A stretch of 64,000 nt of DNA, taken from contig NZ_VFMJ01000001.1 of NCBI RefSeq assembly GCF_006715005.1, forward strand, positions 5,332,001-5,396,000, in the 5' to 3' direction. This document shows positions 43,855-54,600 of this stretch, piece after piece; the stretch's first letter is position 1; each line of letters opens with the position of its first letter. Origin of the DNA: Serratia marcescens. GTDB taxonomy: Bacteria > Pseudomonadota > Gammaproteobacteria > Enterobacterales > Enterobacteriaceae. The notes below the pieces were generated by a model that worked only from the letters and a program-made list of their open reading frames with translations, made no database searches and was not told where the DNA came from. Both the position numbers and the translations under genes were made by a program.

Positions 43855-44220
43855 ATGAATGCTGTATCTCGTTTCTTCCGTCATTTTTCTGCGCGTGTCG
43901 CGGTAGCGACTTCTCTGGCTTATGCCGCCAGTCAACCGGCGCAGGCTGCACTGCCGAGCGTTGAGCCGCCGTCTTCCGGTGGTGGCGGTGGACTGATGGA
44001 TACCCTCAAAGGTTACATTCAGGACGGTATCGTCATCCTGGGGCTGGTCGCTGCCGCCGTGGCGTTTCTTGTGGTAGCAAACTCTGCAATCTCCACCTTC
44101 CATGAGGTGCGCGAAGGTAAATCCAACTGGGGTAAGTTCGGCGCCATTATCGTGGTCGGTATTGTGCTGCTGGTTGCGGTTATCTGGCTGGTCGGCAAGT
44201 CCGCCGAAATCCTGTTCTAA
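43855..44220 (+). CDS. Pilin-like membrane protein, TIGR03745 family (DUF2976)
   Basis: A 121-residue protein with a long signal region (to about residue 32), a Gly-rich stretch (GGGGGL) and two membrane helices (56-76, 94-116). The layout is that of a VirB2/TraA-type conjugative pilin precursor, and in this ICE class the family sits at the pilin position. AAAAGGA precedes the ATG. Confidence 0.87.
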   Translation: MNAVSRFFRHFSARVAVATSLAYAASQPAQAALPSVEPPSSGGGGGLMDTLKGYIQDGIVILGLVAAAVAFLVVANSAISTFHEVREGKSNWGKFGAIIVVGIVLLVAVIWLVGKSAEILF

Positions 44221-44231
44221 GGTTATCCGCC

Positions 44232-44597
44232 ATGCAGACTATCCGATTCTTACCTGACCGTCTTAACGCCGAGCCTGTCGTCTTCCGGGGGTTTACCACC
44301 CCGGAGATGGGACTGGCGGCGTTGGCGGGCGTGGGACTGGGTCTGCTCGTGTCGTTGCCGTTTCTTCCTCTTGCCGGTTGGGTCGTGATACCCACCGGCA
44401 TGCTGGTGACGCCGCTTCTCGTCATCTGGTTTGGAGGCAGCCGGCTGACGCGCCTTAAGCGCGGTAAACCGGAGAATTATATCTGGCAGCGCCTCGAGGC
44501 GCGTAAACGTCGCATGGGGTGGGGGGATCCCACCCTGATTATCGACAAACAGGGCTGGTCGTTGCGTCGCAGCCGCGTTGTTAAGAGGTCCAAATGA
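44232..44597 (+). CDS. TIGR03750 family conjugal transfer protein (DUF3487)
   Basis: A 121-residue protein with two membrane helices (about 27-66) after the family opening RFLPDRLNAEPVVFRGFT and a basic cytoplasmic tail (KPENYIWQRLEARKRRMG). It is likely the TraL/VirB3-type inner-membrane component. Its stop overlaps the next start. Confidence 0.87.
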   Translation: MQTIRFLPDRLNAEPVVFRGFTTPEMGLAALAGVGLGLLVSLPFLPLAGWVVIPTGMLVTPLLVIWFGGSRLTRLKRGKPENYIWQRLEARKRRMGWGDPTLIIDKQGWSLRRSRVVKRSK

Positions 44598-45265
44598 GCC
44601 GTTTCAGACATGCGGTTAAAAACCGCGATCAGCATATTCTCACGTTGCGTGTTGCCTGTGGCGTGCTGGTCGTTTTCCTTCTGGTAGCCAGCATCGGCTG
44701 GATGCGGGCGCCGGCTAACCTGACTATCCATAATCCCCCCGACCTGCGCAGCGGCTCTACCCGTGCCTGGTGGGAGGTGCCACCGTCCACGGTCTATAGC
44801 TTCGGTTTTTATATCTTCCAGCAACTCAATGCCTGGCCAAAGAACGGTGATGTCGATTACCCGGCCAAAATTGCCGCGCTGTCTCCTTATCTGACGGATT
44901 CCTGCGCACGTTTCCTGAAGGCAGACGCCAAAAAGCGTAGCGAAAGTGGCGAGCTCGCCGGCAGAACGCGCGTGGTGTTCGAAATCCCTGAGCATGGCTA
45001 CAACGGTCGCTATAACCAGAGTCCGGTGACGGTCAAAGGCCGTGATAACTGGGTGGTGCGCCTGGATTTGGTGGCGGACGAGTCTTTCGCCGGTGAACCG
45101 GTGAAACGCGCACTGACACGTTACCCGCTCAAAGTGGTGCGCGCAGAAGGGGATCCGGAACGTAATGAGTTTGGTCTGGCACTGGATTGTTACGACAGCA
45201 TGCCACAGCGTCTGGCTGCGGCGCCGGCGGAACCCGCGCCTGAGAAAAAAGGAGTATTCCAATGA
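44594..45265 (+). CDS. TIGR03746/PFL_4703 family protein (DUF2895, VirB8/TraE-like)
   Basis: A 223-residue protein with one N-terminal membrane helix (residues ~18-38) and a periplasmic domain (PPSTVYSFGFYIFQQLNAWPKNG and later blocks), the topology of TraE/VirB8. It probably anchors the inner-membrane part of the channel. It overlaps both neighbours by 4 nt. Confidence 0.88.
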   Translation: MSRFRHAVKNRDQHILTLRVACGVLVVFLLVASIGWMRAPANLTIHNPPDLRSGSTRAWWEVPPSTVYSFGFYIFQQLNAWPKNGDVDYPAKIAALSPYLTDSCARFLKADAKKRSESGELAGRTRVVFEIPEHGYNGRYNQSPVTVKGRDNWVVRLDLVADESFAGEPVKRALTRYPLKVVRAEGDPERNEFGLALDCYDSMPQRLAAAPAEPAPEKKGVFQ

Positions 45266-46170
45266 TGAAAGCACGTGTTCTGGCGCTTTCCCTGAGTGTA
45301 CTTCCCCTGGCGGCGACGTTCACCGTGCCGGTTACCCAGGCGGAAGAGCTGATGAAATGGGAGCGTATCCCGTTGCAAGTTCCGCTGGCCGTCGGCAAGG
45401 AGCGCGTGCTGTTTGCCGATAAAAATGTCCGCGTCGGATTCCCGCCGGCGCTGAACGGCAAGCTGCGGGTACAAAGCAGCGGCGGTGCGGTTTACCTGAA
45501 AGCCGATGCGGCTTTCCCGCCAACGCGTTTGCAGCTGCAGGACGTGGAAAACGGGGAGGTCATTCTCCTTGATGTGACGGCATCGGACAAAGGCTCGGCC
45601 GAACCGGTGCGCATTGTCTACAGCGGTGACGTGACATCGGTCAGCAGCAGTAATGACACGTCTGCTGCTTCAGGGGGAAACAACGCGGCTCCCGGGGCGG
45701 ATAACGGCACCCAGGCGAAGCGTAAAAAAGTCAAATACAACGCGCCGCTGCCGGTCGTCCTGACACGGTACGCAGCACAAAGCCTGTACGGCCCGATGCG
45801 CACGGTTGAAGCGGTGCCAGGCATTCATCCGGTCAACCCGCACTTGCCGAAACGTATCACCACACTGTACCCGTCAGAGCCGGTGACCATCACGCCGCTG
45901 GGCGGCTGGGGTATTGGCAGTCGCAACGTGGTGGCGCTGAAAGTGCAGAACACCGCCAGCCGCAAAATCACGCTCGATCCCCGGGTACTGCAGGGGCAGT
46001 TTGTGACGGCGACGTTCCAGCACCGCTATCTCGGCCCGGTGGGGACCCCGGAAGACACCACAACGCTGTATCTGGTCACGTCCGGTCGCCCGGACGGGGC
46101 GTTTATCGCGGAGCCGTCGGTGGTTCGCAAGGCCGTAAAAGCGGTGAAGAAGGGGGCTAATCATGGCTGA
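45262..46170 (+). CDS. TIGR03749/PFL_4704 family protein (DUF3438, TraK/VirB9-like)
   Basis: A 302-residue exported protein (signal ending TQA, ~27) with beta-rich sequence (LMKWERIPLQVPLAVGKERVLFADKNVRVG), a Ser/Asn-rich linker (~125-160) and a C-terminal domain (YPSEPVTITPLGGWGIGSRNVVALKVQN). The arrangement matches TraK/VirB9-type secretin-associated core proteins. Confidence 0.88.
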   Translation: MMKARVLALSLSVLPLAATFTVPVTQAEELMKWERIPLQVPLAVGKERVLFADKNVRVGFPPALNGKLRVQSSGGAVYLKADAAFPPTRLQLQDVENGEVILLDVTASDKGSAEPVRIVYSGDVTSVSSSNDTSAASGGNNAAPGADNGTQAKRKKVKYNAPLPVVLTRYAAQSLYGPMRTVEAVPGIHPVNPHLPKRITTLYPSEPVTITPLGGWGIGSRNVVALKVQNTASRKITLDPRVLQGQFVTATFQHRYLGPVGTPEDTTTLYLVTSGRPDGAFIAEPSVVRKAVKAVKKGANHG

Positions 46171-47659
46171 GGTGAAATCCAACATGCTGCCGAAAGTGAT
46201 TGTGTTCGGCGTGCTGGCTGCATCCATTGTCGTCGGGCTCAAAGCCTGCAGCGGCGGTAAAACGCAGGAGGAGACTCAGCAGGCGCATAACGTTCTGGCC
46301 AGCATGTCGCCGGAAGAGCTGCGGGCGCTGGGCGTGGAGGGGGATACCCCGGAAGATACCCTGCGTACCCTGGTGGGCACCCTGCGTACTACCCGAACCC
46401 AGCAGGCCGAGTTGCAAAGCAACATCGACAAGGTGTTGAAAGAAAACGAAGCGCTGCGCAAGCGTAATACCAATGTGTCCGGCCAGGTCAATGAGGCCGT
46501 GGCCGGCTTTCAGAAGCAGGCCGAGCAGCGCCAGCAGCAGCTCCAGCAGGAGCAGCAGACGCTGATGGGGAAAATTCAGACGCTGACCGAGCAGTTGGCC
46601 GGAAATAAAGACAAGGCGAAGAATGACAGTGATATCCCGCTCGGTCTGGGGCTGGATGGCATGGGCGCGAGCGAAGGTGGCGCCGCCCCTGGCCAGGATG
46701 ACTTGATGTGGGTCGGGCCAAAGGACATGAAAGAACCCGACCCGCGTAATCCGAACAGCGCCAAAGACGGCCCGCAGTTCCCGACGTCGTTCCTGTCGGA
46801 CAATGCCATCACACGCCAAAAAGCTGCCTATGAGCAGCAGGTGAAAGGGCATACCAATGAAAAAGGGGCGGAGGAGAGCGCCGAGCCGGTGTTTACCCTG
46901 CCCGAGAACTCCACCCTGGTGGGCAGTAGGTCCATGACGGCGCTGCTGGGCCGCGTGCCGATCAACGGCACGGTGACCGACCCCTACCCATTTAAGCTGA
47001 TGATTGGCAAAGACAACCTGACGGCGAACGGCATCGAGCTGCCGGACGTGGAAGGGGCGATTGTCTCCGGGACGGCCAGCGGCGACTGGACGTTGTCGTG
47101 CGTGCGTGGCCAGGTCAACAGCATCACCTTCGTGTTTGCGGACGGGACGGTACGCACCTTGCCGCATCCTGACACCAATATGAAGGCCAATAGCAACAAC
47201 AATAGCGGTAACAATGGCAAAGACGTCAGCACCACCGCCGGCATTGGCTGGATCTCTGATGATAACGGCATCCCGTGCATCGGTGGAGAGCGTAAGTCCA
47301 ATGCCTCGACCTACCTGCCGACTATCGCCGCCTTGTCGGCCGCCAGCGCCGCCGGGGAAGGGATCAGCCAGGGGCAATACACCACGCAAAACAATGTGAA
47401 TGGCATCACCTCGACCATGACCGGTAATGCCGGCCAGGCCGTGCTGGGCAAGGCGCTGTCAGGCGGGATGAAAGAGACCGCCGATTGGGTGCGTGAGCGC
47501 TACGGCATGATGTTCGACGCCGTGTACGTTCCCCCGGGCCAGAAACTGGCCGTGCACATTACCCGCCAGCTGGCGATCGACTTTGAGACCAAAGGGCGCA
47601 AGGTGCGTTACGACTTCAGCCTGCCTGGCGAAGACGGTAGCACCGGCGGACTGGATTAA
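46163..47659 (+). CDS. TIGR03752/PFL_4705 family protein (TraB/VirB10-like)
   Basis: A 498-residue protein with one N-terminal membrane helix (~9-26), a coiled coil (~65-155), then a VirB10/TraB beta-barrel domain (VPINGTVTDPYPFKLMIGKDNLTANGIELPDVEGAIVSG and downstream). It spans the periplasm and links inner and outer parts of the channel. It overlaps the preceding gene by 8 nt. Confidence 0.9.
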   Translation: MAEVKSNMLPKVIVFGVLAASIVVGLKACSGGKTQEETQQAHNVLASMSPEELRALGVEGDTPEDTLRTLVGTLRTTRTQQAELQSNIDKVLKENEALRKRNTNVSGQVNEAVAGFQKQAEQRQQQLQQEQQTLMGKIQTLTEQLAGNKDKAKNDSDIPLGLGLDGMGASEGGAAPGQDDLMWVGPKDMKEPDPRNPNSAKDGPQFPTSFLSDNAITRQKAAYEQQVKGHTNEKGAEESAEPVFTLPENSTLVGSRSMTALLGRVPINGTVTDPYPFKLMIGKDNLTANGIELPDVEGAIVSGTASGDWTLSCVRGQVNSITFVFADGTVRTLPHPDTNMKANSNNNSGNNGKDVSTTAGIGWISDDNGIPCIGGERKSNASTYLPTIAALSAASAAGEGISQGQYTTQNNVNGITSTMTGNAGQAVLGKALSGGMKETADWVRERYGMMFDAVYVPPGQKLAVHITRQLAIDFETKGRKVRYDFSLPGEDGSTGGLD

Positions 47660-47683
47660 CACGTCATTCAGAGGAGGAGAAGC

Positions 47684-47803
47684 ATGCTGTGGCGTCAATG
47701 TGAAAAGATGAGTCGCCCACAGAGTTGGGCGCTGGTCTTGCTGTCCTGCAGCGCGTTTTGGTTAGGTGTGCTGCTCCTGCTGTGTTTGCTTATAAGAGAA
47801 TGA
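47684..47803 (+). CDS. Very small membrane protein (39 residues) in the core-complex gene cluster
   Basis: Reading from the ATG at 47684 gives 39 codons: a basic N-terminus (MLWRQCEKMSRPQSW) and a single hydrophobic helix of about 22 residues (LVLLSCSAFWLGVLLLLCLL) ending IRE. A near-ideal ribosome site, GAGGAGGAG, lies a few bases upstream. The stop TGA overlaps an ATG that could start the lipoprotein gene, the coupling pattern seen all along this operon. I do not know the family. Confidence 0.6.
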   Translation: MLWRQCEKMSRPQSWALVLLSCSAFWLGVLLLLCLLIRE

Positions 47804-47808
47804 TAATC

Positions 47809-48234
47809 ATGCGGAAAAATCTGTTTAACCGGGTCCTAGCGACCGCTGTCATTGTCAGCGCCATGGCGTTGGCCGGCTGTTCGACGTCGAAAGAGGAAAT
47901 GCTGCCACCGGGCGACAGCTCGATGCTGGAATTGTGGCAGGGTGAAGACGGTGGCGGTACAGCGCGTAATGCGGTGGCGGCGCGCGACAGCCTGCGCCGG
48001 CCGCTCACCGAGAACGAAAGCCAGGCAACAGCCGCAAGCGATCGCAGCTACAGCCGCACGCAGGAAAGCGAAATCAGCCAGCAGTTCCCACGGTTGCCGA
48101 ATCCCGACCTGGTGATGTATGTGTATCCGCACCTGGCGGATGGCAACGCGCCGGTGCCGGGCTACAGCACCGTGTTCCCGTTCTACAGTCAGGTGCAGTA
48201 TGCGATGCCGGGTGAACGGACGGAGGCCTACTGA
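47809..48234 (+). CDS. TIGR03751 family conjugal transfer lipoprotein
   Basis: A 141-residue lipoprotein with lipobox ALAGC (Cys24), a TraV/VirB7-like position and size, and the family block LPNPDLVMYVYPHLADGNAPVPGYSTVFPFY near the C-terminus. It probably anchors the core complex in the outer membrane. The ATG at 47800, which overlaps the small membrane gene's stop, is an alternative start. Its last base is shared with the VirB4-like gene. Confidence 0.87.
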   Translation: MRKNLFNRVLATAVIVSAMALAGCSTSKEEMLPPGDSSMLELWQGEDGGGTARNAVAARDSLRRPLTENESQATAASDRSYSRTQESEISQQFPRLPNPDLVMYVYPHLADGNAPVPGYSTVFPFYSQVQYAMPGERTEAY

Positions 48235-51092
48235 TGCGATTTTCCCTGTTTGATAAAAAGCGCCTGACGCGCAAGAAGCCGGCAGTGCCGGCAACGGATG
48301 TCCAGGACACGGTGATCGCCACCGAGGACGGCGTGCCATTGTCCGTCGACGGCCGTGAGCCATTACGGCGCCAGGGCAAGATGACGGTAAAGGAGGAGCA
48401 GCAGGTGTATCACGCCAATCCGTCCATCGTTGATTACCTGCCCTGGGCGGAATTTCTCGACCGCGAGCAGTGTATCCTGCTCGATGACGGGGTGTCCGTC
48501 GGGGCCGTTTTTGATATCACACCGGTGGCCACCGAGGGACGCACAGACGATCGCCTGGAGCAGATGCGCGACACGGTGGAGGATGCCCTGCAGGACTCGT
48601 TTGACGAACATGATGAAAACCCCTGGGTCGTGCAGTTCTTTTGCCAGGACGAGAACAACGTCGATGCGTACCTTGACCGGCTAAAAGGGTATATCAAGCC
48701 GCATGCGCAGGGTTCTCAGTTGTCTGAGTCATGGCTGAAAGAAACCGAGCGCCATCTGCGCGGTATTGCCCGTCCGGAAGGCCTGTTCAAGGACACACTG
48801 ATCACCGATCAGCCATGGCGTGGGCAGCAACGCCGGACCCGCATGGTGGTGTACCGCTGGATTGGCAAGGGCAACACCGACCCAATGCCGCCTATCGCCA
48901 TGCTGAATCAGACCTGTGAGCGCGTGACGGGGGCGCTGAACGGGGCAGGTGTGGTGTGTGTGCGGCAAAATGGCGGCCAGGTTCACGACTGGCTGCTGCG
49001 TCATTTTAACCCCAGCCCGGAGTGGGTGGATAAAGGGGTTCTGTACCGTGACGCCGCCTATTTTGACAGCCGTGATACGCCGGAAGGCGCAATGCCGGTG
49101 CAGAATGATTTTGCCGAAACCCTGCTGTTCACCCCGCCCGTGTCCGATCCGGACCAGGGGGTGTGGTGGTTCGATAATCAGGCGCATTGCGCGATCCCGG
49201 TCGAGAAGTTGCGCCGCCCGCCAGAGCCCGGCACCATCACCGGAGAGATGAAGCGTGGCGAGAAAAAAATCAACGCGCTGATGGATATGTTTCCGGAAGG
49301 GACGATGCTGTGCATGACCATCGTGGTGCAGCCGCAGGACACGCTGGAAAACGATTTTAACAAGCTGTCGAAAAATGCCGTCGGCGAAAATACCGAATCC
49401 GGGCGAGTACGTCAGGACGTGGCACAGGTCAAGGAATACCTGGGTAATCGTCACAAGCTGTACCGTGCCGGCATCACCTTCTTGTTGCGTGCCGGCGACC
49501 TGACCACGCTCAATCACAAGCGTGTCGAGCTCACCAACGTGTTGCTTGGTGCCGGCCTGCAGCCGGTTCGCCCGGAATTTGATGTGGCGCCGCTCAATAC
49601 CTACCTGCGCGCGCTGCCGATGTGCTTTAACCCGGAGACCGACAAGAAACACTGGTACACCCGTCTGACCTGGGTACAGCATCTGGCCGGCCTGCTACCG
49701 GTTACCGGTCGTGAAACGGGAACGGGCAATCCAGGCCTGAGTTTTTTCAACCGCGGGGGCGATATTCTGACGGTTGATCCGCTTAACAAACATGACCGCA
49801 GCCAGAATGCGCATATGCTGTATTTTGGTCCGACCGGCGCGGGGAAATCGGCGACGTTGTGTGCCACGCTGACGCAAACCATGGCGGTTCATCGCCCACG
49901 TCTGTTCGTTGCCGAGGCGGGGAACTCGTTTGGGCTGCTGGCTGATTACTTTGAAAGCCAGGGGCTGACGGTCAATAAAGTCAGCATCAAACCGGGCAGT
50001 GGCGTGTCTTTGCCGCCGTTCTCTTTCGCGCATAAGCTTATCGAGGAACTGAGCTCATTGGAGCTGGATGAAAGTGAGCTGCGTGATATCGATGCGGATG
50101 ACGACGATGAGGATAAACGCGATTACCTGGGGGAAATGGAGATCTCGGCGCGCATGATGGTCACCGGCGGTGACCAGAAGGAAGAAGCGGAGTTAAAACG
50201 GGCTGACCGGGCAATGATCCGTGAAGCCTTGCTGATGGCGGCGAAGAGCGCCTATGACGAGCAGCGCCAGATGCTACCGTCTGATTTGCAGAACGCCTTG
50301 TACGCTATTTCCAACGACACCGCCAACGAAAAGCGCAATCCACAGCGTCGGGCGAAAGCGGCCGAAATGGCCGAAGCGCTGGGCATGTTTACCCAGGCCG
50401 GCAGCTTCGAAGCAGAGCTGTTTAACCGCGAAGGTAGCCTGTGGCCAGAGGCGGATGTGACCCTGATTGACCTGGGGCATCTGGCGCGTGAGGGGTATGA
50501 GGCGCAGATGGCGCTGACGATGGTAAGCCTGACCAATACCATCAACAACATTGCCGAACGAGACCAGTACTCGGAACGGGATATCGTGTTCGCGGTGGAT
50601 GAGGCGCACATTGTGACGGTGAACCCGCTACTGGCACCGTACATGACCAAAATCGTCAAGATGTGGCGTAAGCTCGGGGCCTGGCTGTGGCTGGCAACAC
50701 AGAACCTGAAAGACTTCCCGGACATTGCCGAGAAGATGCTGAACATGGCGGAGTGGTGGGTCTGTCTGACCATGCCGCCGGAGGAGGTCAACGACATTGC
50801 CCGCTTCAAGGCGCTGACCGAGGAGCAAAAGGCGGTGCTGCTGTCAGCCAGCAAACTCTCCGGCTGTTATACCGAAGGTGTGGTGCTGTCGAAAAAACTC
50901 GAGGCGCTGTTCCGTGCAGTACCGCCGAGCCTGTACCTGGCGCTGGGGATGACGGAGAAAGAAGAGAAGGCCGAGCGCCGCGCGCTGATGCAGGAATTTG
51001 GCTGCAGCGAGCTCGAGGCGGCGCGCAGGGTAGCGCAAAAGCTTGACCGTCTGCGCGGCCTGGCGGCTAACGGGGAGGCAGCGGTAGCATGA
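48234..51092 (+). CDS. TraC/VirB4-type conjugative ATPase (TIGR03744/PFL_4706)
   Basis: A 952-residue cytoplasmic ATPase powering pilus assembly and transfer. The N-terminal TraC region has YLPWAEFLDREQCILLDDGVSVG. Walker A is GPTGAGKS (~residues 532-539) and Walker B IVFAVDEAH (~residue 789), followed by a WLWLATQNLKDFP sensor motif. An acidic insert (DIDADDDDEDKRD) lies between them. It is the last recognisable transfer gene in the window apart from the short gene overlapping its end. Confidence 0.93.
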   Translation: MRFSLFDKKRLTRKKPAVPATDVQDTVIATEDGVPLSVDGREPLRRQGKMTVKEEQQVYHANPSIVDYLPWAEFLDREQCILLDDGVSVGAVFDITPVATEGRTDDRLEQMRDTVEDALQDSFDEHDENPWVVQFFCQDENNVDAYLDRLKGYIKPHAQGSQLSESWLKETERHLRGIARPEGLFKDTLITDQPWRGQQRRTRMVVYRWIGKGNTDPMPPIAMLNQTCERVTGALNGAGVVCVRQNGGQVHDWLLRHFNPSPEWVDKGVLYRDAAYFDSRDTPEGAMPVQNDFAETLLFTPPVSDPDQGVWWFDNQAHCAIPVEKLRRPPEPGTITGEMKRGEKKINALMDMFPEGTMLCMTIVVQPQDTLENDFNKLSKNAVGENTESGRVRQDVAQVKEYLGNRHKLYRAGITFLLRAGDLTTLNHKRVELTNVLLGAGLQPVRPEFDVAPLNTYLRALPMCFNPETDKKHWYTRLTWVQHLAGLLPVTGRETGTGNPGLSFFNRGGDILTVDPLNKHDRSQNAHMLYFGPTGAGKSATLCATLTQTMAVHRPRLFVAEAGNSFGLLADYFESQGLTVNKVSIKPGSGVSLPPFSFAHKLIEELSSLELDESELRDIDADDDDEDKRDYLGEMEISARMMVTGGDQKEEAELKRADRAMIREALLMAAKSAYDEQRQMLPSDLQNALYAISNDTANEKRNPQRRAKAAEMAEALGMFTQAGSFEAELFNREGSLWPEADVTLIDLGHLAREGYEAQMALTMVSLTNTINNIAERDQYSERDIVFAVDEAHIVTVNPLLAPYMTKIVKMWRKLGAWLWLATQNLKDFPDIAEKMLNMAEWWVCLTMPPEEVNDIARFKALTEEQKAVLLSASKLSGCYTEGVVLSKKLEALFRAVPPSLYLALGMTEKEEKAERRALMQEFGCSELEAARRVAQKLDRLRGLAANGEAAVA

Positions 51093-51493
51093 TGACCCTG
51101 AAATACCCGGAACCGGTTGTTCGACCGCATGGCCAGGTCTGTCGTGAACCGTCGTTGTTTACCCTCCCTCCGCAGGGCGTGGCCACCTTAAGCGAAGCAG
51201 ATGCGCGGCGGCTTGAGACGTTCTGTGCGGCTATCCGCGATCGACTCCTGGGGCCGGTCCAACTTACGGCCCACCCGCATCGCATCGGGAGTCGTACCAG
51301 CGTGGCGTTGCATCTCGAGGGCCGACTGGGGCGTTGCATCGATGTTCTGATCTCGGTGACCGGCAGTACGCTGTGGCCGCAGTCGGAGGAGTACGATCAC
51401 CCGCGCTGGTATGTCACCGTACCGGATGCCGCGGATGTGGTGTATCTGCTGCTCCATTTAAGCGAACTGTGCGATCGATTTAGGGTCAATTAG
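51089..51493 (+). CDS. Conserved-type ICE protein, unknown function
   Basis: A 134-residue soluble protein starting inside the stop of the VirB4-like gene, so translationally coupled to it. It has a helical first half and a C-terminal half rich in hydrophobic beta-like segments (CIDVLISVTGSTLWPQ, WYVTVPDAADVVYLLLHLSEL). I do not recognise the family. It is the last gene of the left transfer block. Confidence 0.7.
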   Translation: MMTLKYPEPVVRPHGQVCREPSLFTLPPQGVATLSEADARRLETFCAAIRDRLLGPVQLTAHPHRIGSRTSVALHLEGRLGRCIDVLISVTGSTLWPQSEEYDHPRWYVTVPDAADVVYLLLHLSELCDRFRVN

Positions 51494-51556
51494 TTAAAAC
51501 AATCCCAACAAATTTTATCAATTTCATCATGATAAAATATTTCACGAAAGAGAAAG

Positions 51557-51588
51557 CTCAGCATAAGTGTGGGAAAACTTATGCTGAG
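51557..51588. terminator. Perfect 12-bp hairpin between converging genes
   Basis: CTCAGCATAAGT and ACTTATGCTGAG pair perfectly around an 8-nt loop in the 127-bp gap between the transfer operon end and the hsdR stop. Pyrimidine-rich sequence follows on the minus strand. A shared or hsdR-side terminator is the simplest reading. Confidence 0.5.
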
Positions 51589-51620
51589 GGATAAACGTTT
51601 ATCACATCACTAACAATATC

Positions 51621-54600
51621 TTAGTCACTTAAGAAATCATCCATTTGTGCAAAAATAAACTGCTTTAAAAACTGATCAATGCGAATATGCAGCTTAAATA
51701 GAGGTATGGTTATGCCGTCTTGTTTTTCAAAGTAGGCCTTGGCTTTCGTTTTATCTACCGATTCTTTTAATGCGTCGAAACGACCAAAGTCGTTGAGATT
51801 CTTATCATTAACACTATCAGTCATTAATGCTATGAGTAGTTTTTTATCTAAACCAAGAGCATCAACAACAGCGTTTAATTGTGCATTTTCAGCGTTGTCT
51901 TTGTAGGCGTTGATATAGTCTCTAAAAGTATAGCCTTCAATTAATTGCGCATCACCGCGCTGCAAGTCGTGTAAGAAGAGCTTGGCGTACTTTTGCTCGC
52001 TTTGGGTGAGTGATGCAAACGACTTGTGCAGCTCATTTAATGTGATTTCAATGTTCGCAGAACCTTGATGTTTGTTCAGCTCTTTTAAGTATTTATCAAA
52101 GCGGCTATTCATGTAGTCGGCATCGATTTTTCCGGTATCTATCTCGGTTAAATAGCCACTGATATCAAAAGGCACATCGCTGCCACCTACGCCAGTACCA
52201 TCACCCTTGGCAACCAACTCTTTGTAACGCAGAACCAGGCTCAGATAAGTTTGTTCGTCTATGGACAGCGTTACCTCATGTTCTACATCATTTTCAGTAA
52301 ATGAATAGATCGACTGCTCCCAATGCAAACCTTGTACTTTAGCCGCTTCTAGGTGGTGGCTAAAGTTGTTAAATAATTTGGCGAATTGGGCACAGGTTTC
52401 TATATCTTCTGGCAGTTTTTCAAAGTTCTCAATACCCGCACTGACAAACAGCCCGGTAATCTCTAACACTAATTCATTCATGGCGTTAAGGTTGCTTTCT
52501 AACCTATCTACAAACAAGCCGATAGGTCTGTCGCCGGAATAGAGTTTTACCGCATCATTAATATTTTTCTCCATGGTGTGTGGATAACGGTAATAACGGA
52601 TGATGCCGTGGGGTTTGTCCGGACCAAACAAGCGGTTGGTACGTGAGAACGCTTGAATAATATTTTGGTATTTAATTACCTTATCTAAATACAAGGTGTT
52701 AAGCCATTTAGAGTCAAAGCCAGTGAGCATTTGATCTACAACAATCAGTAAATCTAATTGCTTTGAAGGCTCGGTATGAATGCACTCATAGGGCTTTTTA
52801 TGGGCAAGGCGTGCCGCTAAATCTTTTTTAAACGCCGCATGGCGGGCAAAGTCAAAATCTTGACAATAACGCGCGTTATAGTCGGTCATTATTTCGTCTA
52901 GGCCATCGCCTTTAAAGGTGGGGTCACGGTCACCACTGCCGTCGTTATCAATATTTGGGTCAAACAAAGCCGATACTTTAAGTTCAGGTTTGGCGGCTTT
53001 TAAACTGCGGTAATAGTCAATGGCTTCGGCAATGCTGTTAGTGGCCAAAATGGCATGAAATTTAGTCCCTTGACTGAGCACGTCCCATTTATGCAGAATA
53101 TCTTCCACCACCTTAGTTTGGTGAGTATCGCTTAAATATTGGCTTTTAGGCACATAGTCTTCAATGCCTTTGTGGTATTTTCCTGTAGCATCTCTATGGC
53201 CAGCCATAGGTACATCATTCATAAAGTGGTTAAATTTTTTCTTTTTGACAGGATTATCCATGGCCTCGTTAACTGAACCGGCCTTGGCTTGCTCTAACGC
53301 CACCGCTTGCCTTAGGTCACTGTCTCTAAATGTAGGTACTTTGTAAGGGTCAAAACCGAGTACATTACCATCGCGTATGCCATCGGCAATGCTATAGCGG
53401 TGTAGCTCGTTGCCAAATACGGTACTGGTGGTATTGCCGTTTTTTTCGTTTTCTTCTTGAATCGGTGTCCCAGTAAAGCCAAAAAACAAGGCGCGCGGAA
53501 AGGTACGTTTAATCGTAATCAGCATATCGCCAAAGGTGGAGCGGTGCGCCTCATCGACAATAAACACCAAGCGTTTAGCGCGGATTTTTTCAATATCCGC
53601 GGTGTTTGTGGTCACGCCTTCACCATCTTCCGCTTCAAAAATATTACTCATTTTTTGAATGGAGCTAACAATTAAGGTATTGGCTGGGGCGGTGCTTTTT
53701 AGTTTGGTAATGAGTATGTGAGTATTTTCGGTGGCTTGAACGTCCTCGCCATCGCCAGCAAAATTGCGGTATTCCATGAGCGACTGGGTGCCCAGTTCAA
53801 TCCTGTCCATTAAGAAAATTACTTTATCGGCATCTTTGGATTGAGCGATCAACTGCGCCGATTTAAAGCTGGTCATGGTTTTACCCGAACCCGTGGTATG
53901 CCACACATATCCCCCGAGGCGATCGGGATTATTGGCCGCGCTACCCAGTTGCTGCCAGTTGGTTTTGGCCACTTTGTCAGATATCGCATTAGCGGCGTAA
54001 TACTGATAACTGCGCATTACCTTAAGCACGCCGTCGGTATCGTCGGCGACGGTATAAAATCCGATCAACTGATGCGCCATAGGGATAGAAAGCAGGGTAG
54101 AGGCAATGTCTTTCCAGTGGTTCATGGGTTCGTTATTGAAATCGGCCCAGTTAAACTGATAGTCGGGGTTAAACTTGCCGTCTAGTCCGGGATTGGCAAA
54201 GTATTTAGTTTCATTTGGCTCCATTGCCACGAACACTTGGATAAGGGAAAACAGACCGCTAAATACGCCCTCTTTACTGTACTTTTCAATTTGGTTGACA
54301 GCCTGGCTAACCGGTATGCCACTGCGCTTTAGTTCCACATGGATCACCGGCATACCGTTAATCAGTAGCAGCACATCACCGCGTCTGTCGTTACGCAAAG
54401 GGCTGTCGCGTTCAAAGTTAGGTTGCTGCACAATTTGGTAACGGCTTTGGCCAGCAGCAATTTCCTGGCGATCGTATATTTTTAAGCTGACTTCTTTACC
54501 CAAATGCAAAGCATCGGCTTGGTTATCACGCTTAATTGCCACGGTTTTGCCATTAATTAAACCGTTGAGCTTGAGCGGGGTTTTAAGCTCTTTGATATGC

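Noticed and set aside
46157..47389. A 410-codon minus-strand frame opposite the VirB10-like gene
   Set aside because: A shadow frame of a GC-rich gene; the plus strand has clear family motifs and operon coupling.
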